This document shows, one piece after another, positions 44,678 to 54,642 of a stretch of DNA of 64,000 bases. A program made the position numbers and the translations under genes. The notes beneath the pieces are model-generated. The model had not been told where the DNA came from, searched no databases, and saw nothing but the letters and a program-made list of their open reading frames with translations. This DNA comes from an uncultured Erythrobacter sp. (GTDB taxonomy: Bacteria > Pseudomonadota > Alphaproteobacteria > Sphingomonadales > Sphingomonadaceae), in NCBI RefSeq assembly GCF_947502395.1, contig NZ_CANMZM010000001.1, positions 1-64,000 on the forward strand. Reading direction: 5' to 3'. Every line of letters starts with the position of its first letter. Position 1 is the first letter of the stretch.

Positions 44678-45289
44678 ATGCTGACTTTGCCAAACATCCT
44701 TACCTTGTCCCGCATTTTCGCCGTGCCTTTGCTGGGATTCTTCCTGTGGTGGCCGGATTGGAAGATCGGCTATCTGATTGGATTTGCCCTCTATTGCGTC
44801 ATCGCCATCACCGATTTTTTCGACGGGTATCTGGCAAGAGCGCAGGGCACAGTTTCAAAATTGGGGATATTTCTTGATCCCATTGCCGACAAGATCATGG
44901 TGGCTGCAGTCATTCTGATTTTGACCGCACAGGGCTATTTGCGCGGTCCTTACGTTGGCGATCTTCATGTAATAGCTGGTGGTATAATCCTCGTCCGTGA
45001 GATCACGGTTTCGGGTTTGCGCGAATTTCTGGGCGGCATTCAGGTATCGGTTCCGGTGACCAAGCTCGCCAAATGGAAGACCACGTTCCAACTGATCGCC
45101 CTGGGCGCACTTATCCTTGGTGGAGCCGTGCATGGCCAGCCATGCCAGTCGATTGAAGCTCCTGACTGTGAGACGATCGCTGAGAGTTGGGTGCATGTAG
45201 TGGGGCTCGCTAGCCTATGGCTTGCCGCTGCGCTCACCTGCATCACCGGATGGGATTACCTGAGGGTTGGCCTCAAGCATATGGACTGA
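44678..45289 (+). CDS. pgsA: CDP-diacylglycerol--glycerol-3-phosphate 3-phosphatidyltransferase
   Basis: It makes phosphatidylglycerol phosphate, the precursor of phosphatidylglycerol and cardiolipin. The 203-residue membrane enzyme carries the CDP-alcohol phosphotransferase motif starting at D46 (DFFDGYLARAQG, then GIFLDPIADK). The N-terminus LPNILTLSRIFAVPLLGF is characteristic of PgsA. With psd, pssA and cdsA the window encodes most of the PE/PG branch. It is divergent from the LplT-like gene and followed by the 296-base leader of the oxoprolinase operon. Confidence 0.95.
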   Translation: MLTLPNILTLSRIFAVPLLGFFLWWPDWKIGYLIGFALYCVIAITDFFDGYLARAQGTVSKLGIFLDPIADKIMVAAVILILTAQGYLRGPYVGDLHVIAGGIILVREITVSGLREFLGGIQVSVPVTKLAKWKTTFQLIALGALILGGAVHGQPCQSIEAPDCETIAESWVHVVGLASLWLAAALTCITGWDYLRVGLKHMD

Positions 45290-45585
45290 GCTTTGGCCTG
45301 TCGGCGATCCGTCGGCTACGGGCGCCCGGCATTAGGCCGCGCACATCTGAATCTTGTTCAAAGCTCTTCGTGGCCGCACACGGATCATGGTGGGCGCTTT
45401 GCCTCAGAAGAGAGGCTCGCAGGACCTAACAAAGGCCATCGTTCCTTAGTCTCTCCGCGAAGGCACATTTGTGAGCCTTGGGGAGCCCGCAGTTGCGGAC
45501 ATGGACTCGCTGAGGGTTTGACCTTCGTGGTGGCGGTTGCATAGGAAGCACTTCACGCGCAACCGACTGAAGGACTTGCCCCCAA
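45290..45585 (+). promoter_or_regulatory. Untranslated leader with three inverted repeats before oxoprolinase
   Basis: No gene is seen in this stretch. Three hairpins can be drawn. In the first (45453-45485) CTCC and AAGGC pair with GCCTT and GGAG. The second is CCGCA-GT-TGCGG (45487-45498). The third is GGTTGC with GCAACC (45535-45540 and 45559-45564). The third ends 21 bases before the oxoprolinase ATG, close to the ribosome site GAAGGA at about 45571. The arrangement could be a structured leader RNA, but no known riboswitch consensus is recognised. Confidence 0.4.
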
Positions 45586-48500
45586 ATGACAGCCTGGCGC
45601 TTTGCGATTGATCGGGGAGGGACCTTTACCGACGTCGTCGCATTGACACCTGATGGTGCTCTTGTGACTGACAAGCTGCTCTCCGAAAGTTCCGGTCATT
45701 ATGAAGACGCCGCTAGTGAAGCGGTCCGCCGCTTGCTGGCCAAGCATGGCACGGGACCGATCGCCGAGCTCAGAATCGGGACCACGGTCGCAACCAATGC
45801 TCTGCTTGAGCGCAAAGGCGAACGGCTTGCGCTTGCGATTACCCAAGGCTTTGGCGATGCGCTGAGGATTGGCACACAGGCGCGACCTCATATCTTTGCG
45901 CGACATATCGTTTTGCCTGAACAACTGTCCGAGCGGGTGGTGGAGATCACCGAGAGAGTTGGAGTGGATGGCGATGTCCTTACTCCGCTTGATGAACGGG
46001 CGGCGCGCGCGGGCTTTCAGGCGCTGCGCGATGACGGATTTGACGCGATTGCCATTGTACTCATGCATGGTTGGAAGCATCGCGATCATGAGGCCCGGCT
46101 TGCCACCATCGCGCATGAAGTTGGCTTCGCGCAGATCAGCACCTCTCACGAGGTCGCTCCTCTTATCAAGCTGGTCCCTCGCGGCGATACGACTGTGGTG
46201 GATGCCTATCTGTCTCCTGTTCTCAGGCGCTATACAGACACGCTCCAGGCCGAACTGCCGGATGCGCAGGCCTTGCGGTTTATGCAGTCTAATGGTGGTC
46301 TCGCCGAGGTGGGGGCATTTGGAGGCAAGGATGCGATCCTCTCCGGACCAGCCGGCGGGGTGGTCGGCATGGTCGCCGCATGTGAGCCTCTGGGACACAG
46401 CAAGCTCATCGGGTTCGACATGGGCGGCACGAGCACCGATGTGGCCCATTATGCGGGTGAGTATGAGCTGACCGGAGACAGTGTCGTCGCCGGAGTTCGA
46501 GTGGCGGCACCCATGATGCAGATACACACGGTGGCCGCAGGCGGAGGTTCAATCTGCGAATTTGATGGCGCGCGTTTCCGCGTAGGGCCACACAGCGCCG
46601 GTGCCGATCCCGGCCCTGCGTGCTATCGCAAGGGTGGACCATTAACGGTCACCGACTGCAATCTATTCCTTGGCCGGATTGACCCAGCTTTCTTTCCAAG
46701 CGTTTTTGGTCCGGATAGCGATGAGCCGCTGGATCCAGAAGCCGCGCGCGCTGCCTTGGAATCAGTCGCCAAGACCTTGTCCGAGCCCAAAAGCTTGCAA
46801 GAGATCGCAGAAGGCTTCCTCGCCATTGCCGTCGACAATATGGCCAATGCCATCCGTAAAATTTCGGTCGCGCGAGGTCATGACGTCACCAGCTATGCGC
46901 TCGCCTGTTTTGGCGGGGCAGGGGGTCAACACGCCTGCAAGGTTGCTGATGAGCTGGGCATGGAGACCGTGCTGGTTCATCCACTTGCAGGCATCCTCTC
47001 AGCGTTCGGCATTGGTTTGGCACCGGTAAAGGCCATCCGCGAAGTAAGCCTAGTGCGGCCGCTGGGAGAGAGCTTCGAAGGCGAACTTGCCAAGCTGGGA
47101 AGTCAAGTGTGCCGCGCCCTTCAAGAGCAAGACATAGGGGAAAGCGCAATTGAGATCGATCGCCGCGCACGGCTGCGATTTGACGGGAGCGACTCCATGC
47201 TCACGGTCGATTGTGGTGAAGTGGCTCAGATGGATGCAAGTTTCCGAACCTTGCATCGCCAACGGTTCGGCTATTCGGATGATGATGCACAAATCATCGT
47301 CGAAGCTTTGAGCGTTGAAGGCAGCGGTATCTCAGGCGGGCTCGGCAGTGTGGACGTAGAACCGGTCGCCGCCTTGGGCGAACCGTCAGGCGACTGGAAA
47401 ACCGTCGAGCGTACTGCGATGGCGATGGATCAAACCATCAACGGCCCCGCACTTATCATCGACCCTGGTTCTACCACCGTGGTTGAATCCGGCTGGCAGG
47501 CAGCGTTGGCCGAGGACAAGAGCCTTGTGCTTACCCGCGCAGTCCCCCTCGACCGCGCGCATGCTGACGGCACAAAGGTCGATCCTGTCCGGCTCGAGAT
47601 ATTCAACAACCACTTCATGGCGATTGCGGAGGAGATGGGCGTTGTTCTTCAGTCAACCGCAACCTCGGTAAACATCAAAGAGCGGTTGGATTTTTCATGC
47701 GCGCTGTTCGACGCGCGAGGCGCGCTCATTGCCAATGCGCCACATATTCCAGTGCACCTAGGCAGCATGGGGGATTCAATTGCCCGTGTTATCGAGGCAC
47801 GCGGTGACAAACGCGACGGTCGCGGGTTTTGTCGTGGCGATGCCTATGTCCTCAACGATCCCTATCGCGGCGGAACTCATCTGCCTGATATCACCGTAAT
47901 CGTGCCGGTATTCTACAGCAGTTCGAGCGAGGCTCCTGATGCCTTCGTAGCTGCTCGCGGACACCATGCCGATATTGGCGGGATCGCACCCGGTTCTATG
48001 CCGCCCGAGAGCTGCAATATCGAAGAGGAGGGAGTCATGATCGATAACCTCCTCATGGTCGACGAAGGGCTTTTTCAAGAAGATGCGGTGCGCGCAGTTC
48101 TCGTTTCGGCGCGATATCCAGCGCGCAACCCAGATCGCAATATCTCTGACCTGCGCGCCAAGCTGGCGGCCTGCACCAGAGGCGCTGAATTGCTGAGCGT
48201 TGCGGCGAGAGATCACGGAAGCGAGGTGGTGAAGGCCTACATGGGTCATGTCATCGCCAACGCAGAGGAAAGCGTACGGCGTTTGCTTGACCGGCTAGAG
48301 GACGGGGCTTTCACGACCAAGCTCGACAACGGGTCACAGATCAGAGTGGCAATCCGCATCAATCGTGAGGCACGCTCGGCCGTATTCGACTTTACTGGCA
48401 CGTCTGAGCAATTGCCCGATAATTTCAACGCGCCACGGTCAATCACGCGCGCAGCGGCGCTCTATGTCCTGCGCACGCTGATCGATGATGCGATCCCGAT

Positions 48501-49128
48501 GAATGATGGCTGTTTAAAGCCGGTTGAGCTGATTGTGCCTGACGGTTCCATGCTCAATCCTAAGCCGGGCGCAGCCGTGGTCGCCGGCAATGTGGAGACG
48601 AGCCAGGCGGTCACCGATACGCTGTTCGCGGCCACCGGACGGCTTGCACCCTCGCAAGGGACCATGAACAACTTCACCTTCGGCAATGCGCGGCATCAGT
48701 ATTACGAAACGATCTGTGGAGGCTCTGGGGCCGGGCCGGACCATGACGGTACGTCCGCTGTACAAACCCATATGACCAACTCGCGCCTTACCGATCCGGA
48801 GATCCTTGAGGCACGCTTGCCGGTGCGCCTTGATGAATTCTCAATCAGGCGAGGATCCGGCGGGAAGGGCGCTCACAGTGGTGGCGAGGGGACCGTGCGG
48901 CGTGTGACCTTCCTTGAGGAAATGCGCGCCAATATGCTTGCCAATCGCCGCGCAGTGCCACCACAGGGGCTTGCTGGAGGAGGGGCCGCGCAACCAGGTC
49001 GTAATTGGGTTGAGCGTGTCGATGGTTCCCATGAAGAGCTCACAGCAACAGACAGCGCCGAAATGGGCATCGGCGACACATTCGTAATACTCACACCCGG
49101 AGGAGGCGGATTTGGGAAAGGGACGTAA
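45586..49128 (+). CDS. 5-oxoprolinase, fused HyuA-HyuB type
   Basis: This ATP-dependent enzyme opens 5-oxoproline (pyroglutamate) to glutamate, or possibly a hydantoin. The 1180-residue fusion matches eukaryote-like OPLAH rather than separate subunits. The HyuA half (1 to about 660) begins with the phosphate loop [11 protein letters not shown] and includes [14 protein letters not shown] and the actin-like [12 protein letters not shown]. The HyuB half starts near residue 670 ([14 protein letters not shown]) and includes [13 protein letters not shown] and [17 protein letters not shown]. It leads an operon with DUF969, DUF979 and DUF2891, whose genes follow without gaps. Confidence 0.93.
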   Translation: MTAWRFAIDRGGTFTDVVALTPDGALVTDKLLSESSGHYEDAASEAVRRLLAKHGTGPIAELRIGTTVATNALLERKGERLALAITQGFGDALRIGTQARPHIFARHIVLPEQLSERVVEITERVGVDGDVLTPLDERAARAGFQALRDDGFDAIAIVLMHGWKHRDHEARLATIAHEVGFAQISTSHEVAPLIKLVPRGDTTVVDAYLSPVLRRYTDTLQAELPDAQALRFMQSNGGLAEVGAFGGKDAILSGPAGGVVGMVAACEPLGHSKLIGFDMGGTSTDVAHYAGEYELTGDSVVAGVRVAAPMMQIHTVAAGGGSICEFDGARFRVGPHSAGADPGPACYRKGGPLTVTDCNLFLGRIDPAFFPSVFGPDSDEPLDPEAARAALESVAKTLSEPKSLQEIAEGFLAIAVDNMANAIRKISVARGHDVTSYALACFGGAGGQHACKVADELGMETVLVHPLAGILSAFGIGLAPVKAIREVSLVRPLGESFEGELAKLGSQVCRALQEQDIGESAIEIDRRARLRFDGSDSMLTVDCGEVAQMDASFRTLHRQRFGYSDDDAQIIVEALSVEGSGISGGLGSVDVEPVAALGEPSGDWKTVERTAMAMDQTINGPALIIDPGSTTVVESGWQAALAEDKSLVLTRAVPLDRAHADGTKVDPVRLEIFNNHFMAIAEEMGVVLQSTATSVNIKERLDFSCALFDARGALIANAPHIPVHLGSMGDSIARVIEARGDKRDGRGFCRGDAYVLNDPYRGGTHLPDITVIVPVFYSSSSEAPDAFVAARGHHADIGGIAPGSMPPESCNIEEEGVMIDNLLMVDEGLFQEDAVRAVLVSARYPARNPDRNISDLRAKLAACTRGAELLSVAARDHGSEVVKAYMGHVIANAEESVRRLLDRLEDGAFTTKLDNGSQIRVAIRINREARSAVFDFTGTSEQLPDNFNAPRSITRAAALYVLRTLIDDAIPMNDGCLKPVELIVPDGSMLNPKPGAAVVAGNVETSQAVTDTLFAATGRLAPSQGTMNNFTFGNARHQYYETICGGSGAGPDHDGTSAVQTHMTNSRLTDPEILEARLPVRLDEFSIRRGSGGKGAHSGGEGTVRRVTFLEEMRANMLANRRAVPPQGLAGGGAAQPGRNWVERVDGSHEELTATDSAEMGIGDTFVILTPGGGGFGKGT

Positions 49129-49131
49129 ACC

Positions 49132-49803
49132 ATGAACTATTGGCCCCTTTTGGGGATCGCGCTCGTCATCATTGGCTTCGCGCTTAAGTTCAACCCGCTG
49201 CTTGTGGTGGTCGGCGCAGCGATCGCGACTGGACTTTTGGCAGGGCTTGATCTGGTTGCGGTCATTGAAGCCTTGGGAAAGGCTTTTAATGACAACCGTT
49301 ATATCTCTGTAACTTGGATTATTTTACCGGTCATAGGTCTGCTTGAACGATACGGTTTGCAACAGCGTGCGCGCTCGCTGATCGAAACCGTGCGCGGTGC
49401 GACCATGGGGAAGCTCCTCATGATCTATCTCGGTTTTCGTCAGATCACAGCCGCGCTCGGCATGAAGGATATTGGTGGGCACCCGCAAGCGGTGCGCCCC
49501 CTAGTCGCACCGATGGCCGAGGCGGCAGCGGAAAAATCGCATGGCGAATTGACCGAAGAGAGCCGCGAAAAGGTACTCGCCATGTCAGCGGCTACCGACA
49601 ATGTCGGTCTCTTCTTTGGTGAAGATATATTCTTTGCAATCGCTTCTATCTTACTGATTCAAGGTGTTTTTGAAAGCAATGGATATCCGCTTGCCCCGCT
49701 TGAGCTTTCAGTCTGGGCGATACCTACTGCGATCTGTGCTTTCATCATTCATAGTTGGCGGATTCGATCGCTCGACCGAAGGCTGGGGAGGGCAAGATCA
49801 TGA
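49132..49803 (+). CDS. DUF969-family membrane protein
   Basis: The 223-residue protein has about 6 membrane helices and fits DUF969. Conserved parts are LGIALVIIGFALKFNPLLVVVGAAIATGLL (split motif), the polar stretch NDNRYISVTWIILPVIGLLERYGL, and the GMKDIGGHPQAVRPLVAPMA loop between helices. DUF969 always appears next to DUF979 and often near pyroglutamate enzymes in Firmicutes and proteobacteria, which suggests the two form a permease for 5-oxoproline or a relative. That role is an inference. It starts 3 bases after the oxoprolinase and overlaps DUF979 by 4. Confidence 0.87.
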   Translation: MNYWPLLGIALVIIGFALKFNPLLVVVGAAIATGLLAGLDLVAVIEALGKAFNDNRYISVTWIILPVIGLLERYGLQQRARSLIETVRGATMGKLLMIYLGFRQITAALGMKDIGGHPQAVRPLVAPMAEAAAEKSHGELTEESREKVLAMSAATDNVGLFFGEDIFFAIASILLIQGVFESNGYPLAPLELSVWAIPTAICAFIIHSWRIRSLDRRLGRARS

Positions 49804-50750
49804 TCACTTATGATTGGCTTTACTGGCTTGCGGGCACCTTTTTTGCTTTCTGGTCACTTCTAAGCTTACGCGACAAACGCATTGGAAATGCTGCTTTTTG
49901 GGGTCTCTTGGCGGTGAGTTTCTATTTTGGGAGCCACCTTAGTGATCTCGCCAATGGAGTGCTCGTTCTTGCGCTCGTCGCAATCGCCGGAACGAGGCTG
50001 TTGACCCGCAGCAATCCAGAAACCACTTCGCTTGAAGAGCGTAAGGCATTCTCCGAGAGCCTAGGCAATAAACTCTTCGCGCCCGCGCTCATTGTTCCGG
50101 TCACTGCTGTGGCGGGGACGGTGCTCTACAACTATACACCACTCATCGAGACCGAGTTGTTTGAAGCAAGACGCGAAACGCTGATCCTTTTTGGGATCGG
50201 TGTGATCATTGCTCTCGCGGCGGCAATGGCGTGGTTGAGACCGCCTGCGCTAGCGCCGATTGAAGAAGGGCGAAAGCTGATTGATTCAATTGGATGGGCA
50301 GCGATCCTGCCACAAATGCTCGCAGCACTCGGCGCTGTCTTTGCACTTGCAGGAGTGGGTGAAATCATCGGCGGAGCCGTTGGCAGCGCGATCCCGGAGG
50401 GAAGTGTATTCCTCACCGTCGTGGTCTTTGCCCTTGGCATGGCGCTCTTTACAATGATCATGGGCAATGCCTTTGCCGCATTCCCTGTAATGGCGGCAGC
50501 TATCGGCATTCCACTCCTTGTTGAGACTTATGGCGGCGATCCGGCGGTGATTGGGGCTGTGGGAATGCTTGCCGGTTTCTGCGGCACCTTGCTCACGCCC
50601 ATGGCGGCGAACTTTAATATCGTCCCGGCCGCGCTTCTGGAGCTCAAAGACCAGAACGCGGTGATCCGTCAGCAAGTGGGAACGGCGGTGCCGCTCTGGG
50701 TCTGCAATGTCGTGATCATCTACGTGGGGGCCTTCTTGTTATGGAGCTAA
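49800..50750 (+). CDS. DUF979-family membrane protein
   Basis: The 316-residue protein has about 8-9 membrane helices and fits DUF979. ATG 49800 is chosen because it forms an ATGA overlap with DUF969; a longer frame from 49755 would begin inside DUF969. Conserved parts are WLYWLAGTFFAFWSLLSLRD, GNAFAAFPVMAAAIGIPLLV and GMLAGFCGTLLTPMAANFNIVPAALLELKD (split motif). It is probably the partner of DUF969 in one transporter. It overlaps the DUF2891 gene by 10 bases. Confidence 0.87.
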   Translation: MITYDWLYWLAGTFFAFWSLLSLRDKRIGNAAFWGLLAVSFYFGSHLSDLANGVLVLALVAIAGTRLLTRSNPETTSLEERKAFSESLGNKLFAPALIVPVTAVAGTVLYNYTPLIETELFEARRETLILFGIGVIIALAAAMAWLRPPALAPIEEGRKLIDSIGWAAILPQMLAALGAVFALAGVGEIIGGAVGSAIPEGSVFLTVVVFALGMALFTMIMGNAFAAFPVMAAAIGIPLLVETYGGDPAVIGAVGMLAGFCGTLLTPMAANFNIVPAALLELKDQNAVIRQQVGTAVPLWVCNVVIIYVGAFLLWS

Positions 50751-51742
50751 GTCACCGCCTTAACGAGGCAATCGCTCGAAAGTTTGCGAAGATTGCGCTC
50801 GGGCATGTGGCGCAGGAATATCCCAATCAGCCGATGCATGTGATGGTGGAGGATTCCGATGCGAGGACCCCGCGCGAGCTGCATCCGGCCTTTTTCGGAA
50901 GTTATGATTGGCATTCTTGCGTACATTCTTGGTGGCTTTTGCTGACTTTAAGGCGGACTTTTTACAAAATACCTGAATTTGAAGCCATCTCTGCATTGGC
51001 CGAGACCACACTAAGCGAAGAGAACCTCGCGGTTGAGCTTGCCTATTTCGATCGTCCAACCGCACGCGGGTTTGAGCGGCCCTATGGTTGGGGCTGGTTG
51101 CTCTACCTTCACCACGAGGCGGAGAGGCATGAGGACCAAGCCTGGGGCGCGAGGCTCGCACCCTTGGCATGCGCCATCTCGAAGAGGTTTGCTGAGTTTC
51201 TGCCGCTGCTCACATATCCGATTACTGTTGGGACCCACTTCAACACGGCTTTTGCTCTGTTGCTCGCACGCGAGTGGGCCAAGGCGCGCGACCCAGCCTT
51301 GCTCGCACAGATTGATGCATGGTCTCTCAACGCCTTTGCCTCCAAGAGCGACTATGCCGGATGGGAACCGGGCGGAGACGAGTTCCTGTCGCCTGTATTG
51401 ACTGCGTCTCTCCTGATGAGTGACGTCATGACATCACAAGACTTTACTCCATGGTTTGAAGGGCTTGTGCTCACCAATGGGTGGCTGGAGCGCGAGTGCC
51501 ACCCGGTCACTGTGTCTGACCGGAGCGATGGCAAAATTGCCCATCTCGACGGGCTCAACCTCAGCCGGGCATGGTGCCTGCTACGCATAGGGCGCTCGCT
51601 TGAAAACTCGACCCTTACTGCCCTATTGAATTCGCGGGCCGAGGCGCATCTTGATGCGGCGATCCCGCATGTGGCGGGTGATTATATGGGTGAGCATTGG
51701 CTCGCGAGCTTTGCTTTGTTGGCGCTTTTGGAAACTTCGTAG
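50741..51742 (+). CDS. DUF2891-family protein
   Basis: The 333-residue soluble protein fits DUF2891. The hallmark is HPAFFGSYDWHSCVHSWWLL near residues 44-63, with several His and Trp residues that could form a catalytic or sugar/amide-binding site. Further parts are WLLYLHHEAERHED and HFNTAFALLLAREWAK, an all-helical toroid-like pattern. I see no signal peptide. It is the last gene of the oxoprolinase operon, overlapping DUF979 by 10 bases. Its reaction is unknown; linkage suggests a step around pyroglutamyl or related compounds. Confidence 0.85.
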   Translation: MELSHRLNEAIARKFAKIALGHVAQEYPNQPMHVMVEDSDARTPRELHPAFFGSYDWHSCVHSWWLLLTLRRTFYKIPEFEAISALAETTLSEENLAVELAYFDRPTARGFERPYGWGWLLYLHHEAERHEDQAWGARLAPLACAISKRFAEFLPLLTYPITVGTHFNTAFALLLAREWAKARDPALLAQIDAWSLNAFASKSDYAGWEPGGDEFLSPVLTASLLMSDVMTSQDFTPWFEGLVLTNGWLERECHPVTVSDRSDGKIAHLDGLNLSRAWCLLRIGRSLENSTLTALLNSRAEAHLDAAIPHVAGDYMGEHWLASFALLALLETS

Positions 51743-51898
51743 AAACCTGAAATCCAAACCGACATTTGTCTGTTAGTTTGAATCCCGCGTTAACCCTAAC
51801 TTTCAAGCGCGTGAACCCGCGGAAACCCTTGTGTTTTGCTAGGTTTTACATTTCGCGCTAACGAGATGCTAACCATTACTGCGTACGTGCCCATAGGT

Positions 51899-52879
51899 AT
51901 GGATACGCAGAAACTCATCAGCTCGCTTTTCGCCACAACTGTTTTGGCGACATTTACCCTTTCCGCCCCGGCTCTGGCTGAGGGCGTTGATGCGGGTACG
52001 CTTATCGAAAACACGGCCAGCGCCACCTTCGAAGATGGTGAAGGATCCAAGACGGTGGATTCAAACACCGTCACTGTCCGGGTCGACGAGATGCTCGATG
52101 TGACTGTGACCTCGCAGGACAGTGGTCCAGTCGCAGCAGCGCCAGGTGAAGCGGTACTCACTTACGAGGTGACTAATCAAGGCAACGGGCCTGAGGCTTT
52201 TACGTTGACCGCCAACCCGGCTGTCGCCGGCAATGACTTTGATACGACCATCACTGCCATAGCCGTCGATACCAATGGCAATGGTGTCTACGACGATGGC
52301 GTCGATGAGATTTTGACCGGGCCAGAGACAACTGCAGAACTTGCAGCTGATGAAGCGCTGACAGTGTTTGTGATTGTCGCCGTACCAGGTGGTGTCGCTG
52401 ATGACGATACCAGTGATATCGAATTGCTTGCCGAGGCCGTAACAGGCACGGGAGCACCGGGTACCAGCTTCGCGGGAGCAGGTGTCGATGGCGGCGACGC
52501 GATCGTCGGTGCGACTGGCGCTGATGGGACAGCAACTGGTTCTCTCCTGATCGGCATAACCACGGTCGATCTCACTAAAGCGGTGAGCTTGGTTGATCCA
52601 TTCGGAGGGACGAGCGCCGTTCCCGGTACGGTCGCAACTTTCACCCTGACCGCCGAAGTCATTGGCGATGGCTCGCTAGACAATCTCGTCATTACCGACG
52701 GCATTCCAGACGACACAACTTACGTCGATGGCAGCCTTATGTTCGACGGCGCGACGCTCACTGACGCGTCCGGTGACGATGCCGGCGAAGCCTCCGATGC
52801 AGCTGGAATTTCTGTCGATATTGGCACGGTCAACGGCGGCGACACATTCGAAGTCACCTTCGATGTGACGATCGACTGA
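51899..52879 (+). CDS. Exported DUF11-like repeat protein, 326 residues
   Basis: ATG 51899 gives a clean signal peptide (KLISSLFATTVLATFTLSAPALA, cleavage near residue 27); the longer frame from 51836 would bury it. The mature part holds three Ig-like/DUF11-type units: NTASATFEDGEGSK...SNTVTVRVDE (35-64), a second with the Ca-binding-like loop DTNGNGVYDDGVD (124-136), and a C-terminal DUF11 domain (about 225-326) beginning VDLTKAVSLVDP. There are no cysteines in the mature part. Its first two units are homologous to those of the 371-residue protein at 53502. First gene of a five-gene surface cluster. Confidence 0.8.
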   Translation: MDTQKLISSLFATTVLATFTLSAPALAEGVDAGTLIENTASATFEDGEGSKTVDSNTVTVRVDEMLDVTVTSQDSGPVAAAPGEAVLTYEVTNQGNGPEAFTLTANPAVAGNDFDTTITAIAVDTNGNGVYDDGVDEILTGPETTAELAADEALTVFVIVAVPGGVADDDTSDIELLAEAVTGTGAPGTSFAGAGVDGGDAIVGATGADGTATGSLLIGITTVDLTKAVSLVDPFGGTSAVPGTVATFTLTAEVIGDGSLDNLVITDGIPDDTTYVDGSLMFDGATLTDASGDDAGEASDAAGISVDIGTVNGGDTFEVTFDVTID

Positions 52880-52909
52880 ACCAAAACAATAGCTTGAAGG
52901 GGCTGAACA

Positions 52910-53395
52910 ATGAACATTTTCCAAAAAGCTCTCGCCACAGCGCTTTTCGTTGCAACGGCATCGATGGCTGGCCCTGCGCTCGCGCAAGAAGCAAGCCCGG
53001 TTTCGCTTTCAGGCGATGTCAAAGCGGTGGTGACTTCGTTCGATGCCGAGGGAAATCAATCCGTTGAACTTGTCGAGCCCAGCACAATTGTCCCGGGCGA
53101 TCGCCTGATCTTCGGCACCGATTACGCCAACACCGGGGATGAGCCGGTTAAGAATTTTGTGGTGACGAACCCACTTCCTGGCCCCGTTCGTCTTGCGCCT
53201 GACGCAGATGCTGAATTGGTTGTTTCAGTCGATGGCGGAAAGAGCTGGGGCACTTTGTCTGGCCTCGCTGTCACTCTGGAAGACGGGAGCACCCGCAGCG
53301 CCACCCACCAAGATGTAACCCATGTCCGCTGGACCCTCGCTGAAATTGCGCCGGGGGAAAACGGTCGCCTCGAATATCCTGCGATCATTCGCTGA
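52910..53395 (+). CDS. Small exported DUF11-like protein, 161 residues
   Basis: The 161-residue protein has a signal peptide ending AGPALAQ (about residue 26) and a single Ig-like domain with the DUF11 landmarks STIVPGDRLIFGTDYANTG, FVVTNPLPGPVRL and WTLAEIAPGENGRL near the end. It has no cysteine and no anchor. The ribosome site is GAAGGGG about 15 bases before the ATG. It lies 30 bases after the first cluster gene and 106 bases before the third. A likely role is a minor subunit or cap of the assembly, by inference. Confidence 0.75.
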   Translation: MNIFQKALATALFVATASMAGPALAQEASPVSLSGDVKAVVTSFDAEGNQSVELVEPSTIVPGDRLIFGTDYANTGDEPVKNFVVTNPLPGPVRLAPDADAELVVSVDGGKSWGTLSGLAVTLEDGSTRSATHQDVTHVRWTLAEIAPGENGRLEYPAIIR

Positions 53396-53501
53396 TCGGA
53401 CGGGAGAACAAGCTTCGCCTCACTCAAACAGGGGGCGTTAGCCGCCAATTCCTGCGGGCGGTAGTTTTGACGCAGGGCACACACGCAAAGGACCATTTGC
53501 A

Positions 53502-54617
53502 ATGAGACATTCAACCCAATTGCTGGGGGCAGTCAGCGCGTTGGCGCTTGTTGCCATGTCCAGCTCGCCGGCTCTCGCAGTCGGCACAACGGCGGGGGAT
53601 ACGATTACCAACTCGGTGACGGTCTCTTACCAGGTCGGAAACGACCCGAACACGCAGCAAGATGTCACTGACAGTGACACTTTCACGGTTGATCGCCGTA
53701 TCGATGTCAACGTCAACTTGACCAGCACAAGCCCGGTAACGGTTTCGCCTGGTGAAGTTCAGGCGGTTCTCGCTTTTGACGTGACCAACCTGTCGAACGA
53801 CACCGTTGACCTTGACCTTTCGGCCGTTTTGGTCGGCGGTACGGCTGCCAACATTGAAAACATTACGATCTATCGCGATCTTAATGGTGACGGTGCGCTT
53901 CAGCAGGCTGAAATTGACGCAGGCGCGATAACTTTCCTTGATGAAGTGGCCGCCGATGACGGCACGGGCACTGAGACCATCGAAGTTCTCGTCGTTGCCG
54001 ACATCACGACTGATGCAGTCAACTCCGATACCTTTGATCTCGTGTTGGTTGCTGACGCTCACGAAGCTGGCGCAGCTGGCCTTGGGGCTGAAATCAACGC
54101 GACTTCTGGTGCGAACACTTCCGGTGTGGATACAGTCCTTGCCGATCAATCCGGCACGGCTGAGGAAGCTGTCGGTGACGGTGCTCATTCCGATCAGGGA
54201 CAGTTTTCGGTCGCGGGCGCTGTCGTTACGGTCGTGAAGTCGAGCCGTATTGTAAGCGATCCTGTCAACGGCGCCACCAATCCGAAAGCAATTCCAGGGG
54301 CTACAATCGAGTATTGTATTGCCGTGACCAACGCAGCAGGCGCAGCTGATGCAACCGCGGTGACGGTGAACGATGACCTTCCTGCCGACGTGACATTCAC
54401 GCCAGGTTCGGGGATTATCGTCAACGGAACAGCCACGATCGACAGCTCGGGTCCTACCCCGGTTGCGACTTGTAGCGGCGGCACCGATGAAGAAGGCGGC
54501 GATGCCTCTTTCACTGCCGGCGGCGGTACGGGCGGCCTCGATCTGATCTCTGGGAATTTGGCCGACATTCCGGCCAACACGACCAGTTCGGTCTACTTCG
54601 AAGTCACGATCAACTAA
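53502..54617 (+). CDS. Exported DUF11 protein with EF-hand-like loop, 371 residues
   Basis: The signal peptide ends SSPALA (about residue 26). The mature part begins with ITNSVTVSY...DTFTVDRRIDVNV, homologous to the start of the 326-residue protein, then a unit with a canonical EF-hand-like loop DLNGDGALQQAE at 126-137. The C-terminal DUF11 domain starts near residue 243 (VVKSSRIVSDPVNG, NPKAIPGA) and ends DIPANTTSSVYFEVTIN. Two cysteines (YCIAVTN and ATCSGG) may pair. The ATG follows AAAGGA. The same C-terminal module is found in the 763-residue protein at 59901. Confidence 0.8.
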   Translation: MRHSTQLLGAVSALALVAMSSSPALAVGTTAGDTITNSVTVSYQVGNDPNTQQDVTDSDTFTVDRRIDVNVNLTSTSPVTVSPGEVQAVLAFDVTNLSNDTVDLDLSAVLVGGTAANIENITIYRDLNGDGALQQAEIDAGAITFLDEVAADDGTGTETIEVLVVADITTDAVNSDTFDLVLVADAHEAGAAGLGAEINATSGANTSGVDTVLADQSGTAEEAVGDGAHSDQGQFSVAGAVVTVVKSSRIVSDPVNGATNPKAIPGATIEYCIAVTNAAGAADATAVTVNDDLPADVTFTPGSGIIVNGTATIDSSGPTPVATCSGGTDEEGGDASFTAGGGTGGLDLISGNLADIPANTTSSVYFEVTIN

Positions 54618-54642
54618 GATCGTGAAAGAAGAGAATTAGACT

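Noticed and set aside
45553..46527. 324-codon leftward open frame opposite the oxoprolinase N-terminus
   Set aside because: It lies wholly against conserved HyuA motifs and its own product has no recognisable family.
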